Part shown: positions 1 through 13,000 of the stretch, piece by piece | How the letters are laid out: each line of letters starts with the position of its first letter | How positions within the stretch are numbered: position 1 is the first letter of the stretch | Assembly (NCBI GenBank): GCA_037783545.1 | Contig: JBBELK010000162.1 | Location: 2,356,001 to 2,420,000, forward strand | Length of the DNA: 64,000 bases | Source of the DNA: Henricia sp. BOLD:AAB3569 | Lineage: Eukaryota; Echinodermata; Asteroidea; Spinulosida; Echinasteridae | Direction: 5' to 3' | Notes under the pieces: model-generated | The model's input: the letters and a program-made list of their open reading frames with translations, nothing else | What the model was told of the DNA's origin: nothing | The model's database searches: none | Position numbers and translations under genes: made by a program

Positions 1-939
1 GGGATTTTCCCGCAATCAGAAAATTTGATAATGTCATTGAGAGGATTTGTTGACCTTGTAGCTAGGCCTAACGGGTCATGCCAGTGCTATAAGTACAAGA
101 GAGGGCGCTCTTTCAAACCAACATCGTCGTCTTGTAAAATGGTCGGGAAATTCACTATTTTCTGATGTTTGAGCGAACTGCACAGCTGATTTTAGGTTTA
201 AAAATGAGACAGACAGCCTTCATAAATCTCATTTTTTAGATGTTTATTGAACATTTTGAGAAAAACAGCTATGCTAGGATGAATCGATTTTGGAAACAAA
301 TTTCCAGCACATTTCACTTTAGGCGCTGATTACACGGTTTTGATATTTGGGAAACCTTCCTCATTTCGCCGTGGCAGGTCACATATTTGTTTTGTGTAGA
401 TTTTTGTCATCTGGTTAGTTAAAAGTAATGTTACACAGTCGTGACAGTAGTCTATCGAGTATCGATTTAGGAAGCTGATCTACAGCCGAAAGGTTAGTAT
501 TTACAGCTAAATATTGGTAGCACATTTCACCTGACACCGTTGGCCACTTCTGTTATTGCCATAAGGACCTCTAGATTCTGCCATTTTTACTGGCCTGATT
601 AATGTTTACATGAAGCAGGGAGCTTGCACAGTTGGTATACATCTGTGCTACACATGTGGCACGCACACGCTGAACCTTTAGACTGACTATGCCCAGGGCA
701 ATACAAAGACTACATGTATGCCCAGGGTATAATCTGATTTCTACAGGCACAGTGTCTACATGCAGCTAATCAGGTGATAAGAATCTACGCATGAGGTACA
801 TGTAATATAATTCTGAATATTTTATCTCAAATCCACTGCCGGTTGGAGAGACTTAATTTCTAGTGTTGGATTAAGAAACTCATAATAAAGTTAAAGAAAG
901 ACATATTTACAATGTGACTGTGCTTGGTTTTTCCCACAG
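1..939 (+). other. intron upstream of exon 1 (3' part)
   Basis: Non-coding. It holds one dispersed repeat copy at 394-548. I see nothing else of note; 549-939 is AT-rich single-copy-like sequence with several short tacatgta motifs. Confidence 0.7.
394..548 (-). repeat. dispersed repeat, copy of the 25830-26006 TIR-element end
   Basis: Read on the minus strand this segment matches 25830-26006 with small indels; shared blocks include gtgtagatttttgtcatctg, ggaagctg-tctac and agcacatttcacctgacac. It is therefore a partial copy of the terminal part of the element at 25443-26013. Confidence 0.75.
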
Positions 940-1065
940 AGCATCCTGTCCTTTACCGTTGACAACAGCTCAGAGAAGAAAAGCAGTAAGGATGATGAGG
1001 AGGACACAACGATGCACACAACGGTGGTCCTCTTCTCAGCCACTGATAAGTTTACCAGCACACAG
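940..1065 (+). CDS. KMT2C/D: KMT2C/D exon 1 of window: acidic linker before PHD4
   Basis: Residues w1-w42. The acceptor is ttcccacag at 931-939 and the donor gtatac starts at 1066; phase 0 to phase 0. A Ser/Lys/Asp/Glu-rich stretch (SEKKSSKDDEEDTT) is followed by MHTTVVLFSATDKFT, which matches the conserved MHNTVVLFSSSDKFT segment just N-terminal to PHD4 in human KMT2C/D. The exon is too short for a domain but that motif and its position before exon 2 make assignment secure. Preceding exons are outside the window. Confidence 0.92.
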
Positions 1066-4000
1066 GTATACATGGGAGACCTTGGCCTTAGTTTAGGTAA
1101 CACCTGCTTATCCAGCGTAACTTGGCTTGCACTGTATACTCGGTGCTTTCCCAAAACACTATGAGAAAGTTTCATGGCGTTCTTGGGTGGGACTTGAACC
1201 CACGAATGTGGGGTTGTAACAAAATAATGCAGAGGGGGAGAAGCACCAAAAATTCTTCTTGGGAAATCCTGAGTTGAACCCTTGTGTACCTTACTCCAAA
1301 CTCTGTGGCCTCTCTTGGCACAGAAAGTTGAAAAGAGAAAAAGGCTGCTTGTCATTGATTTCAAACTAAAAGTAAGACTTGTAATGTCTTCTGAATATAA
1401 TACACCAATCCAGCATTCTCCACTACCGGTTTTGTCAGGGTGCGCTGCCTGGACAAAATCGTCGGAGACAAAAATTTGCCGCCCGGACAAAAAACTTGGC
1501 CGCCCGGAAAAAAATGTGGAAAACATTTGGCACTACGGCTTTCTATCTGAAATGTGGAAAAATAAAACACTAGTATTTTCCCTTACTTAAGCGAGCAATG
1601 ACTCTAATACCTTTTTTTGTGTATTTCATGCTTTCAATAGTAAAAAGAAATGAATGTTTTGAGTGCCGCACGTGCAATTTGCATAAGTTTACACACACAT
1701 CAGAGGCATTCGTCTAGTGTTTGCCCCCACGGCCACCACGTGATAACCAAGTGATTGCGAAAATGTTTCAAGATGGCGGTATCCATGAAAAAGCTTATGG
1801 CAGTTGCATGCATTTTTTTTAAACAGCACCCTCACACGGTGAATTAGTGTTCACCGTGTGAGGGCGCTGCTCATCGCGCTCGGACAAAATATTTAGCAGT
1901 GGAAAACACTGCAATCTGTTTCTTTTGATGTTACCACCATCCGGTGTTTCTAGTGCATAAACTGCATAATCTGCATAATTGTCATGGACTCCACACTGTA
2001 GCATTGTGTCATCACTGTAAATAAATGCAAATTATTTGTTCCCACCAACAGTTGCACAAAATGTGCAGTGCATGTTCCTAGTAAACCTCGGCTATGGCAG
2101 AGTGCGTCCTTGGTTACCGGACTTGTGTGTACTTTTGCATATATACACTGTATTGTAACAAATGAGCCAGAACCTACTGATAATTTCAGGGGCCATTTTA
2201 AAGACGGAGGCTCGTCAATGCACGACGAGCTAAATCGTGCCACGAAATTCACCACACTCCATACCTTGCCCGAGGTCTTATGATCCCGGAGGGTGCAGGT
2301 GCGCTCGACAGTCGACGGGTTCCCGCTCCACATATTCCACATACAACAAATGAATATGAGGACCGACTGCCGCAGTGTTTAAAATAGTAGTATGACGTCA
2401 TGCGTTTATTTTTAGGACCGCATAAAGCGTTAATTTTCAAAGCGCAGTGTGGGGTATGGCACGAATGCATAACAATTTGAAAGGGGTTATTCCATATTTG
2501 GCCAATAAAATTTTTATATATTAACCTTAAAATATTACACATGCCCATTATAGCATCAAAAATCAAATTCAAACCTTGTCTGCATCATCAGTAATAAACA
2601 CGCTGCGGTACGCGGTATCAACTCAAATTCTCGAAACAATGACGAATTGTACCCGACGATTAACGATAACGTCCGGACGTGCATTCGGGTAACTTCAGGA
2701 ACCTTCAGAAAAAGGAGGAATTGGGTCTTTCCACGCTAATGGGCCTATTTGAAAATAAGTCAATAATTCCTTTCAGATGTCTTCAGTTTATCTCAAACTT
2801 GAGATAACTTTTGCCGAAAACCCTGTGCACAATTTTTCCATATATACGTATGTAACGTGGACAGACAAAAATGTTGTCTGTCCACGTTACATACGTATGT
2901 ATAAGGGGAAATTTGTACACAAGCTTTTTATAAATGTATGTTGTGGCAGCCTTTTCTTACCTTTTTTGGCAAAAGTTATCTCCTGAGAACAGTACAAGGG
3001 ATTTTCTTTAAGTTTGAGATAAACTGAAGACATCTGAAAGGAATTATTTACTTTTTTTCAAATAGGCCCATTAGCGTGGAAAGACCCATTTTCTCCCGTT
3101 TTAATATAGTGGACTAACATTTATACTGGCGGCTGCCGGACCTAAAGATCAGTCGGGAATCTTTTGGTCCGGCAACCAGACTAGCTCGACATCAATCGCG
3201 CGCACACGTACATGTGTTGTATGTACGTACATAAACCAGGGAGCCTGCACTGTCCGGGATCTTAACAGCTGACGGCCCAACTAGTATGGAGCGCGGTGAA
3301 TTTTGTGGCAAAAATTTGTTCCTCTCGCATTGACGAGCCTGTTAATTTTTTAATACATGTTGTCTGTCAGATTTCACACTACTGATTGAGTGGATATATT
3401 TGAAAAAGCTATGTCCACATGAATTTAAAGGTAGTATACTTATTTAATAAACCGTTAAAAAAAGGCATGATTTTCAGTGGTAATTGAAAGCATAGGTCGA
3501 GAAAAGTACCTTGTAGAAATTTCAGCAACATAGATGCAGTAATACAAGTTTCAGAAAAACTAAAGAATCCAAGTACGGTTTTTGTGCATGAATGAATGGC
3601 TCCAAAGATCTTTGGAGATTCAAATAGTTTTGTCATTTTTCTCATGAATGGGGGCAATTCCGACGAAATAATTTCACTGGATGATTACTACCATTACCAT
3701 CTTGATAACAAGTAAGCTTAAAGATTTTTCTTTAATTTTGGGACACAAAGATAATTGGGACCTAGTTTGACACAGAAATATGTGGAAAGACCCAAAAACA
3801 GCACCCCCCAACCCCCCTAAAAGAACTATGTTTAGCATAAGTTGAAGACTTCAACTTATGCTAAACATAGTTCTTTTAGGGGGGCGGGGGAGGGTGGGGG
3901 TGGGGGGGGGAAGGGGTGTTGGGGGCGTGCCTAATAATGGAAAATTTGTGTATGAGCCTTCAGAAATGTAGCAGTAACTTTTTACCATTTGGGGCAAAAC

Positions 4001-7000
4001 TTATCTCTTGAGATACATTTGTAAGTATACATTTCTTGAATTTTTAAATAAACTGAAGACATCTGGGCAGAACTGTCAATTTGTTTTTCAAATGACACCC
4101 CCATTACCATGGAAGGACCCATTTAATATCCTTTTCTTAGAGCATGACTTCATTTTGCCATTTTTTCAGGACATGTGCGTGAGTTGTGGCAGCTTTGGCC
4201 AGGGTCCCGAAGGCCGGCTACTAACATGTTCTCAATGCGGCCAGTGCTATCACCCCTACTGTGTTAACATCAAGGTACACTTAAAGTTGCATTGTCCGTG
4301 TTTGGGTGAAAGGATTAAAAATTAATTTACACAAGCGAACGAATTTAGAAAGCTTTACATGTCTCTGTAACAAAAAATATAAAAACTTAAATTTCCAACG
4401 TCGGGAATTGGAGATACAAGCCTTTTTCCTGAAATGGGCTTCACATGCTGTACATATGTTGTACATATGTTGTACATATGTGTACATTTATGTCATAACC
4501 CCGTCGAATAAAAGACAGGGCCTGTCTTTTATTATTTCTTGTTTTTAATTGACTGGCATTAAATCTTGACGGATTTCTACGTTATAGCAATTTAACTTTA
4601 AGTTAAATCAGCCTAAAATCCGACAGTGCATCTTTAAGAAAACACATGGTCTATAGTTTCAGGCTAATCTACATGTATAGGCTGTATTAATCAGTACTAG
4701 GGTTTTCTACTAGCTGTTTTGTATGGGCGCGCCGCCCTTAGAAAATCATCATAGGTATCATTAGCGCTCGGACAAACATTTTCCGCCTGGACAAAAAACT
4801 TGGACAAAAACATTTTATTTTCTCCTCTAAAAACACTTCAGAAGTACGGCCGAGACATTCCAAAATTAGATGTAAAGTCGCCAAACATAATCCGCTGACC
4901 GCCGGTGTCATTCTCGTTCACTTATCATGCATGTCTATCACATCAGTAACCTAATCCAGCCCGATAGCGACCGTGATAGTTGCATGCATTTGTTTTAAAC
5001 ACCGCCCTTATGCGGCGGACAAGAGGTTGGTCAGTGTTCACCATGTGAGGGCGCTGCTCAACGCGCCCGGACAAATTGTCGGCCATTTGAAAACACTGTG
5101 CACACTTGCATTCATTGCATTTGAATGTTGTCATTATGAATGTTTCCTCACAAGTGGGAAAACATTTCCCACAAATGGGGAAAACATTTTCCACAGGTAA
5201 GAAAGGTTTTCAAACTCGTGAAAAATATTTCTAATTTGTGAAATTATGAAAAATAATTAACGTTTAGTTAACTTTAAGTCATCTTTTTGGAACGACTTAC
5301 TATTTGTTAGAAAATATTATCGTGGTCCCCAAATGTGCCCCTTGACCATTGATCAGTATCTCATCTTGATAAATAGCAGTCATTTATGAGATTGATCGAT
5401 CATATCCCACAGATCACTAAGGTGGTATTGTCCAAGGGTTGGCGCTGCCTGGACTGCACTGTGTGTGAGGGCTGCGGCAAGGCTAGCGATGAAGCCAGAC
5501 TACTTCTGTGTGATGATTGTGACATCAGCTACCACACGTACTGCCTGGATCCGCCATTACTCCATGTACCTAAGGGAGGCTGGAAATGCAAATGGTAAGA
5601 ACACCATAGAATACATAAAAAGTGCTTATTATAATGGTCATTTGTTATATTAAGCAAAGGGATACTGTAAAAGCCAATATTTTCGCGTAAAGATATTTTC
5701 GCGCATTTCAACATCACTGACATTTTCGCGAGTTATTTTCGCGGATGGAAATTATGTCACCTTAACAGGGATCGCCACAATTGTTGCAAACAATATTTTC
5801 GCGGGTTATTTTCGCGGGCTCTGTCTAGTGCGCGAAATGCGCGAAAATAAAACCACCGCGAATATTTCAGCTTTTACAGTACATTACAATTGGGTAATTG
5901 GAGCCATAAATTGTGTGTTCATTTCACTGTATATATCCTAGTCAGTCGCAGGAATTTGGACAGAAAAAGAAGTCTGTTTCAACAAATGTACACATGTGAT
6001 CGAAGGGGGTATTACAAATATTCCAAGTGGTGCAAAAAAAAAAATGTGAGCTACAGAATTCCTTATATGGTGCTTTTAAGTGTTTCTGCATGTATACACC
6101 AGAAATACTTTAAAGATGACAGAGCAATTGTGTTTTTAAGTATTTTGCTCAAGAGCAGAAGTACCAAGACCAGGCTCAAGACCAGAGTGGGCAGCCTAAG
6201 TGATAATTGGGGAGCTGTTGACAAAATGTCAATCTAAGTTGTTTACAGGGTTGTGTGCTTTGGCTAAAATGCCACCACAAAAAAAGCAAGATGGTTGTGA
6301 TGACAGCGATAATAATGGCAACAGTGCCAGAAGTACGGTATCCTGCTGGATATGTGCGCTACATATCATAAGAGTGTATTATTATTTTGTGTTAAGTTTA
6401 TAAGACATCACATTTCGCACCATAACTTTTACTCAATCAAATTTACCTACACATGTAGTACCCACCGCACACCCTCAAATATTTTGTTTCTTGTATGTTT
6501 CATGCCTGTTTTGGGTTTACATTGGTGCAGTTTGTTTCTTAAACAGATAGTGTGCAGTGTTCTAGCTTTGAAGTGAATTATTGGATTGTTTTCATGGTCA
6601 TTTTCTTATAAGGCTGAAATTACCAGGGTTGTAGCCAAGTAATTTTTCCGAAATAATTTGTTCGTTGTTTGTTTTATCGTCAGTGGCAAACACACATTGC
6701 AAAACACTAAACGGCCATAGGCCTATTAATTAATTAATTAATTAATTTTTTGTCCCGGATAATTATATATTATATATTGGATGGCTTTGAGGGTGATATG
6801 AGAATATACCGCACGAGTGCGGTATATTCTCATATCACCCGAAAAGACATCCAATATTATTATTGTTATATAAAATGAAGCTTTGTTTTGAAAGATTTCC
6901 GCGAGATTTTTGTCTGTTTGGTGTTGAAAACTTCAGTTTACAATTTATGCATGCGCTTTTGTTACTGTTGTACAGTATTTTTTGTTACTGTACTCTGGCG

Positions 7001-10000
7001 CGTGCTGCACACGCTTGCAATCCATTTCCTCGATCCATGACGCACGCGTGTGTTCGTGGTGCGCCCAACGTGCACGCACATCGAATCTGGGCTCTGTGCT
7101 GCACAGTAACAGAAACGCACGGTGTCCGCAAAAGCTTCATTTTATATAATAATAGTATGTACCGTACATGTACATACCTTCAGTATTAAAACATTTACAC
7201 TAGAAAGAATCTTGTTTATTTGATTGTCCTTTTGCCTAGGTGTGTATGTTGCTTGCATTGCGGAGCCACAACTCCCGGTAGCCAGTGTGATTGGATGAAT
7301 AACTACACTCAGTGTGGTCCCTGTGCCAGCCTCGTACAGTGCCCAGTCTGTCTATTGCTCTACACAGACGGCGATCTCATCTGTCACTGCTCGCACTGTG
7401 AAAGGTAATCACTTGTACAAACACAAAAGCAATTCTGTCAGCTTACATCGTAAGATGTATAAAAATGGCTCCTTCCGATTGTCACGCACCCGAAATGCAT
7501 TAAGCATGACTAGTGGCACACACCAATCCGACATAAACTCACTGAAGACCACGATAATGGCCAAAGCAAACACTAATACCGTGAATTTTGAGTGACGTTT
7601 TGAAAATCACAATCACAAGTGTAAAGATATGTAATCTGTACTCTCAGTTTCTAGGACAAAACAGAATTTTACAAATTGTTTATTGAGCTCTTTATTAATC
7701 AGTACTTGTGACGATGGCCCCTGTGGCAAAAGTGTGTCAAGTTTTTAAGCACAGGCCCGTAACCAGGGGGGGGGTCGGGTGGATCGGACGATCCCCCCCG
7801 CGGAACAGGGAGTTCCGCTCTACAAAATAAAAATTCAATAATTTGAATAATTAAATTGTTCGCCGCACAATATAGCCAGTTGAATATTGAGAATAAATAT
7901 ATCCAAATATCTGAAAAAGTTAGTACCGCTAAGTGTTTTTGGTGTGATGTATAGCCGGCATTTTACTGTTTCAAAACTAGTGCCTGACGGCACTATTCGT
8001 TCCCCCCCCCCGCAAAACTCGCTGGTTATGGGCCTGAAGCCCCAACTTGACAAGTTGACAAGAAAAACCTGACTATTACAGTGGTGATAGTAACAAACAC
8101 CACGTTTTTTTTCCTGTAAAATGTGGGAGAAATTGCTAACTGCAGACAACTTTTTTACTATTCATTCAGACAGAAACAAACATTATTATTTAGTTACATG
8201 TATGTAATGCTGTTTTTTTTTTTATAAAAGTTTTACAATTATGTAATGTGTCCATAAACAGCTAGATTCCCCCTGAAATAAATTCAGCATTTGCACCTTT
8301 TTCGATAGTCCACATATCCCTCTAGCTGACTTATACCGGTTTATTTCAAATTGTCCATTTTAAGTAGATAAATCGCAAGCAAAAGTGCGGTTTTTGAAAA
8401 TGAAAGCCATAGATATGCCCAGTAGTTGTGTGGTTGTATGTTTTGCCAAACACTATGAAAAAAAAGAGCAGAAACATTTTCTTTCTTATTTCCAAGAATA
8501 AGAAAAGTGAGTCGCGTGTAAACAAAGTTCGAAGGAGTAGGCAAACTTATACCGGTTAGCCTGCCGTGTGTTTGGTTATGTGTACGGCTAGGCTGCGCCG
8601 TGTGTACGTATGGCAAGGGACCGACCCGGACTGTGTGCAAGGAAGATCCTACGCACGTGTACTTTGTGTGTGTAAGTGTGGTTACCTGTCTCTCGATTGC
8701 ATCCTAACAGTTCAAACTTTTGTTCACACAGCACCATGCTCGAATCTCCTGAATTTCGGATATGAAATAAGTACACAGACATTTTTCCTCGCCTGTGCAC
8801 AAAGTCTATGGGAACTTGATATTGATTCTCAATAACACCAGTAAATGCTTTGGAGGGCCCGTTTTCGCGACCACAACAGAAACATCTTTCTGGCGTAGCC
8901 TAATATACTGATTCAGCCAATGGACGCCTTCGGTTGCTGACAACCAGAGCTGGATGAATTCGCAACTGTGTTAGAAACATTATTTTGAATGTGGCCGCAA
9001 AAATAGTTCCCACAGACTGCACGGGACTGACTGCTGTGTATCTGCAGCCGGTCGTTCCTTGTTAAAACCAAGAGCATCATTGTGAGCCACATTTCATCTT
9101 TTTTTACAAAAAGATAATAAATTGTTGTCATATTACAGAAAGTATTTTTCACGTTTGTGCATGTAATTTGAATTACAAGGACGAAACAGGCATGATGAAC
9201 ATACACTACATGTATGTATATTTTCCATTCAATACTACACAGGTCGTTTTGTGTTCTTCTCAGGAGGAGGATGTCACAACTCTGTTTGTAAACAAACCAA
9301 GTGACCTCGAGCGTTTCAGAATTTGGGGTGAATTCCTGTTTGACAACAGTGATTTTGTTTAGCCAAACATCAGAGTGCCCTCACCCAAAACGTTTTAAAG
9401 GGCTGCGGAAATTATGAATTGATTCATCTTTTTTTAATTTAATAAAGGTGGTCTTCCAGAAACACATAACTGAGTGATAATGACAAAACAGACACTTGTC
9501 CAGGCCCTTATCCGGTTTTAAACGTATGATTAAGACTGGCCAAACCCAGTTTATTCCCCCATTAATAAAAGGGTCAAAATTGGGCTTTTGTAACTGTTTT
9601 TCTACTTAAAACCCATTTTAGCAGAAACACTGACTGATTTAAGTTCCATTGGTGTGTGTAGGTGGCTGCATTCTGAGTGTGATGGCCTAGATACTGAGGA
9701 TGAAGTAGAGACATCAGTTGACAAAGGCTACATCTGCCTGCTATGTCGCCCTCACACCAAGCCACCAGAGCCCACTACAGTCACTGAGAATATCAAGCCA
9801 ATGCTCCCTGTTGCCAAGTCGGCTGAAATCGGTAGGTTGACCTAAGCTCATAACTTGCTGTATCTGTTGAATGGAGAATGATCAAATCAGTTGCATGTCA
9901 CCTCACTAGTTGTTCCCGAGTACGAGTGTGAGAAATACAAGGTGTTACGTCCCACAAAAATCACAAGTTAACTGTCGCATGTGTGAATATTTTAGGCTTA

Positions 10001-13000
10001 CGGTACACATGTAAATGCACCAGGTCCCAAGATTCATTTTGGTTCAAATTGTAAGTTGATAATTTTGACTGAGGGTGGGGTAAAACGACAATTGAGGGGA
10101 TGTATCTATAAACAGTGTATACATTGGGTTTATGAGCACAAATTTGCTAAGCTGTATTTTGGCCAGTGCTGTGAAATTTGGACATTTCACAATGCATAGC
10201 GCCACCAAGAGTTTCTGTCAGAGAGGACATTTTTTTTATCACTGCGCCTGGCATTGGTGTACCGGTATTCCTATTGAAGAAAACCTATACATGTACATAC
10301 ATGTATGTACATAGGCTGCTTTTTGATTTGAAAACAAATACCTGATTTAGAACTTGAGGTCAATTGAGGAAGCCAAGATGATTAAAACATGATTTATCGT
10401 GTTTGCGAGTAGAACAATTTAATCCATGTCTTTTTATATTTGTTGAGAATATAAAACTTCCTGTCAACTTTATCACATGCCCTAGCAAATGTGCGTACGT
10501 TGACTTTTTGCCATGATAACCTGCAACAGTAGCCTTCCCGTGTCATACCAGAGATGCCAACATTTACGATTTAGGCGTAGTTTGTACAATTGTTTCAGCC
10601 AATGTCGATCAGTATTGTGACATAATTCTAGAATGCATAGCTTTAAATGTGCAGATTAAAGACGCAGGCTCATCAATACACCACGAACAAATTCGTGCCA
10701 CGAATTTCACCGCGCTCCATACCTTGCCCGAGTTTGGCAGCTGCTCTTACAATCCCAGAGGGTGGAGGCTCATTAAATGCGAGCTCGCCACAGTGTGTTT
10801 ATGCGTTGCTAGGCAAATCGAATCACGCGTGCGCTGGGTTGTGTGTGTTGTATGTCGTTTCAATACCAAAGAGTTCCCATATTCAACCATCTATATGACA
10901 CCTTCTTGAAGCAAATGTGACCATACATGTATCTGTAATTTAATGTGAATATGGCTGAAACTAAATGTCAGAATTTACAAAGGGTGCATGTTTTCTGTGA
11001 TAAATATTTAATTTCGAAAAGATACACACCCTACATGGCCCTACACCATCTGGGACCGTAAGAGCGGCTGCCAGAGCAAGGTATGGAGTGCGGTAAAATT
11101 CGTAGAACGAATTTGTCTGTCGCGCATTGACGAGCCCCCGTCTTTAGATAGGGCATGGGTGTAAGCTATACAATTTTGTGTCCAAAGCGTGTGCCCCGTG
11201 GCAAAAATACCCTTTTTGAAATTGCAATGTTGGCATCTCTGTCATACTATTGGTGACTCCTGTATTGTTAATCACTTACATGTATCATTGAACTAGACAT
11301 GTTGCATGTTGTATTTGCTTGTACAGTAGCAACCTTGCAATCATCTTGTCATCTCATTAGTGCTGTGTACCTGTTTTGTACGTACATTGTATATGTAGCG
11401 TTATTTTGCTTGTAAATTATATCACATCATGTAACATACCGATTCACATGAAGACATCCGTTTTGCATTCAAAACAAAAAACGTGCACTCACACTCGCAA
11501 AAACGTGCCCTTTAACGAGCTGTTGAGCAGTAACTGTCCGTTATTGGCTGTTTGGAGACACCGTACCCCAAACAGCCTTTGGTTTTTTTCAGATTTGTTT
11601 CTCTCATTATTGGCTTTTCTGTAAATCCCGCAAATCCTGCAGAAAATTCTTTTTATTTTTCTTGTTTTTTCAACCCGGAAGTCCATAGACAAAGCACATG
11701 TTTTGTCCTGGTCACTTTTTCAGTATGTTCCTTAAATCGGATAACAAAGAAACTTGGTAATAACAAAGACCATATAGTGTAAAGGCATGTGCAACAAAGA
11801 CGTCATCATGACGTCATCAGGTGTCAGATTAAAGGGGTATGAAATTTAATGTTTTCCATATTCAAAAATTCATTAAAAAATCTAGAGTTTTACCTAAGAT
11901 CTTGATTCCTTCGCCATATACGATCCTTAATAAAGGTCTTTGAGATGCCCACATGCCTTGACCCTTGACCTCATTCCCTATTGGTCAAACAGACTTTGCC
12001 TTGTTTGTAGTTTGAAAGTGTTAAGAGGTACATGTAGAGGGGTGGGGGTAAACTGTTATGGTTCGACTTGGGTGGGGTATCCAAAAAATATGGCTATGAC
12101 TTTTGACCTTGCTCACTTCTGGTCGAAACCGGAAGTGGCCCTTAGTTTTAAAATGGTTGGAGGTATCGAGATGCGGTCAACTGTGTTAGTCTCAGTGGTC
12201 ATCAGGCTTTCCAAAAATAAAAGTGGTGACGTCATCATACGTAATAGCACTCTCTAGCGACAAGATAAAACAAAATTTCAAAACGTATTTTAAACAGATG
12301 TCTGTGGGGAAGTTTGTCTAAAAATGATCAAAGTTGGTATATAACATGACCTTGGGTCAGTGCACATGCCTGTGGTGTCAAACATTGATGACGTCACCGT
12401 CATGTGGAATTTTACATGCATTTGAATTTTAAAGTTTTGATGACCCATATCGGCAGAACCTAACAGCGGAAACAAATGAAACTTTGCAGGTATGTTGTCT
12501 GTAATTAGGTTAGTGACATATTGTAATGACATCGCTATGACGTCATCGTGTGTCATATTACAATGAATTAAAAATTAAAGGTAATTTTCAAAAATCGATA
12601 AGAAATCAGCACTTTAACATATGACTGTAATTCGTGTGGTAACAGTCGCAGCTGACCAAGATCTAAATTTCGTACACAGACAATGACCTTTAATTTTGAT
12701 CACTTAAACTGGAAGTGCACTTAAATAGACCTATTTTTTGAAAGTGGTGCAACATGCTTGTAGTGTTAGTGTCCAAGGTGAATGGGCATTCTAAAAATGT
12801 AAATGATGACGTCATCACTTAAAAGGGCGCCCTCTATCGACGAAGTTAAAAATGTCCCAAAATTAGTTTCTGAGGCAACATTTATGCAAAATAGTTCAGC
12901 ATATGTGATTATATAGCATGTTGACCACCAAACGTTTGTGTAGCAAAAACATCAATGACGTCTTCTTTCCATTAAAACAACAATTATATTTTAAAGTCAA

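Larger units (their letters stand above)
3700..4130 (+). repeat. degenerate second copy of the foldback family
   Basis: Segments aaactgaagacatctg (about 4050-4065), ttttcaaatgacacccccat and ccatggaaggaccc (about 4085-4122) repeat the right arm of 2714-3097 with mismatches; atgtggaaagaccc near 3780 is the corresponding left remnant. The right arm ends only about 45 bp before the exon 2 acceptor. Confidence 0.55.
1066..4169 (+). other. intron 1 (3,104 bp)
   Basis: Contains a GGACAAA-rich repeat (1430-1916), a TIR element with a nested foldback (2196-3355), a degenerate foldback copy (about 3700-4130) and a perfect palindrome with G-rich tail (3812-3926). A tRNA B-box-like word (minus strand, near 1190-1205) is too short to call. 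Nothing seen in 3356-3700. Confidence 0.75.
4275..5412 (+). other. intron 2 (1,138 bp)
   Basis: Holds a 9-bp tgtacatat tandem (about 4447-4480), a short palindrome (4507-4533) and repeat copy B (4757-5096). Nothing else seen. Confidence 0.75.
5595..7239 (+). other. intron 3 (1,645 bp)
   Basis: Contains a TIR MITE (5663-5881), a SINE 3' fragment (6192-6388), a hairpin (6791-6840) and a TIR element (6855-7155). An (TTAA)n-like run lies at 6725-6747. Nothing recognised in 5890-6190 or 6390-6720. Confidence 0.75.

Noticed and set aside
891-1526. 211-codon minus-strand ORF overlapping exon 1
   Set aside because: Overlaps a spliced conserved exon on the other strand and repeat copy A; no recognisable domain.
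4507-4533. Hairpin reading as a bacterial-type terminator
   Set aside because: The window is intronic eukaryotic DNA; no transcript end is expected there.
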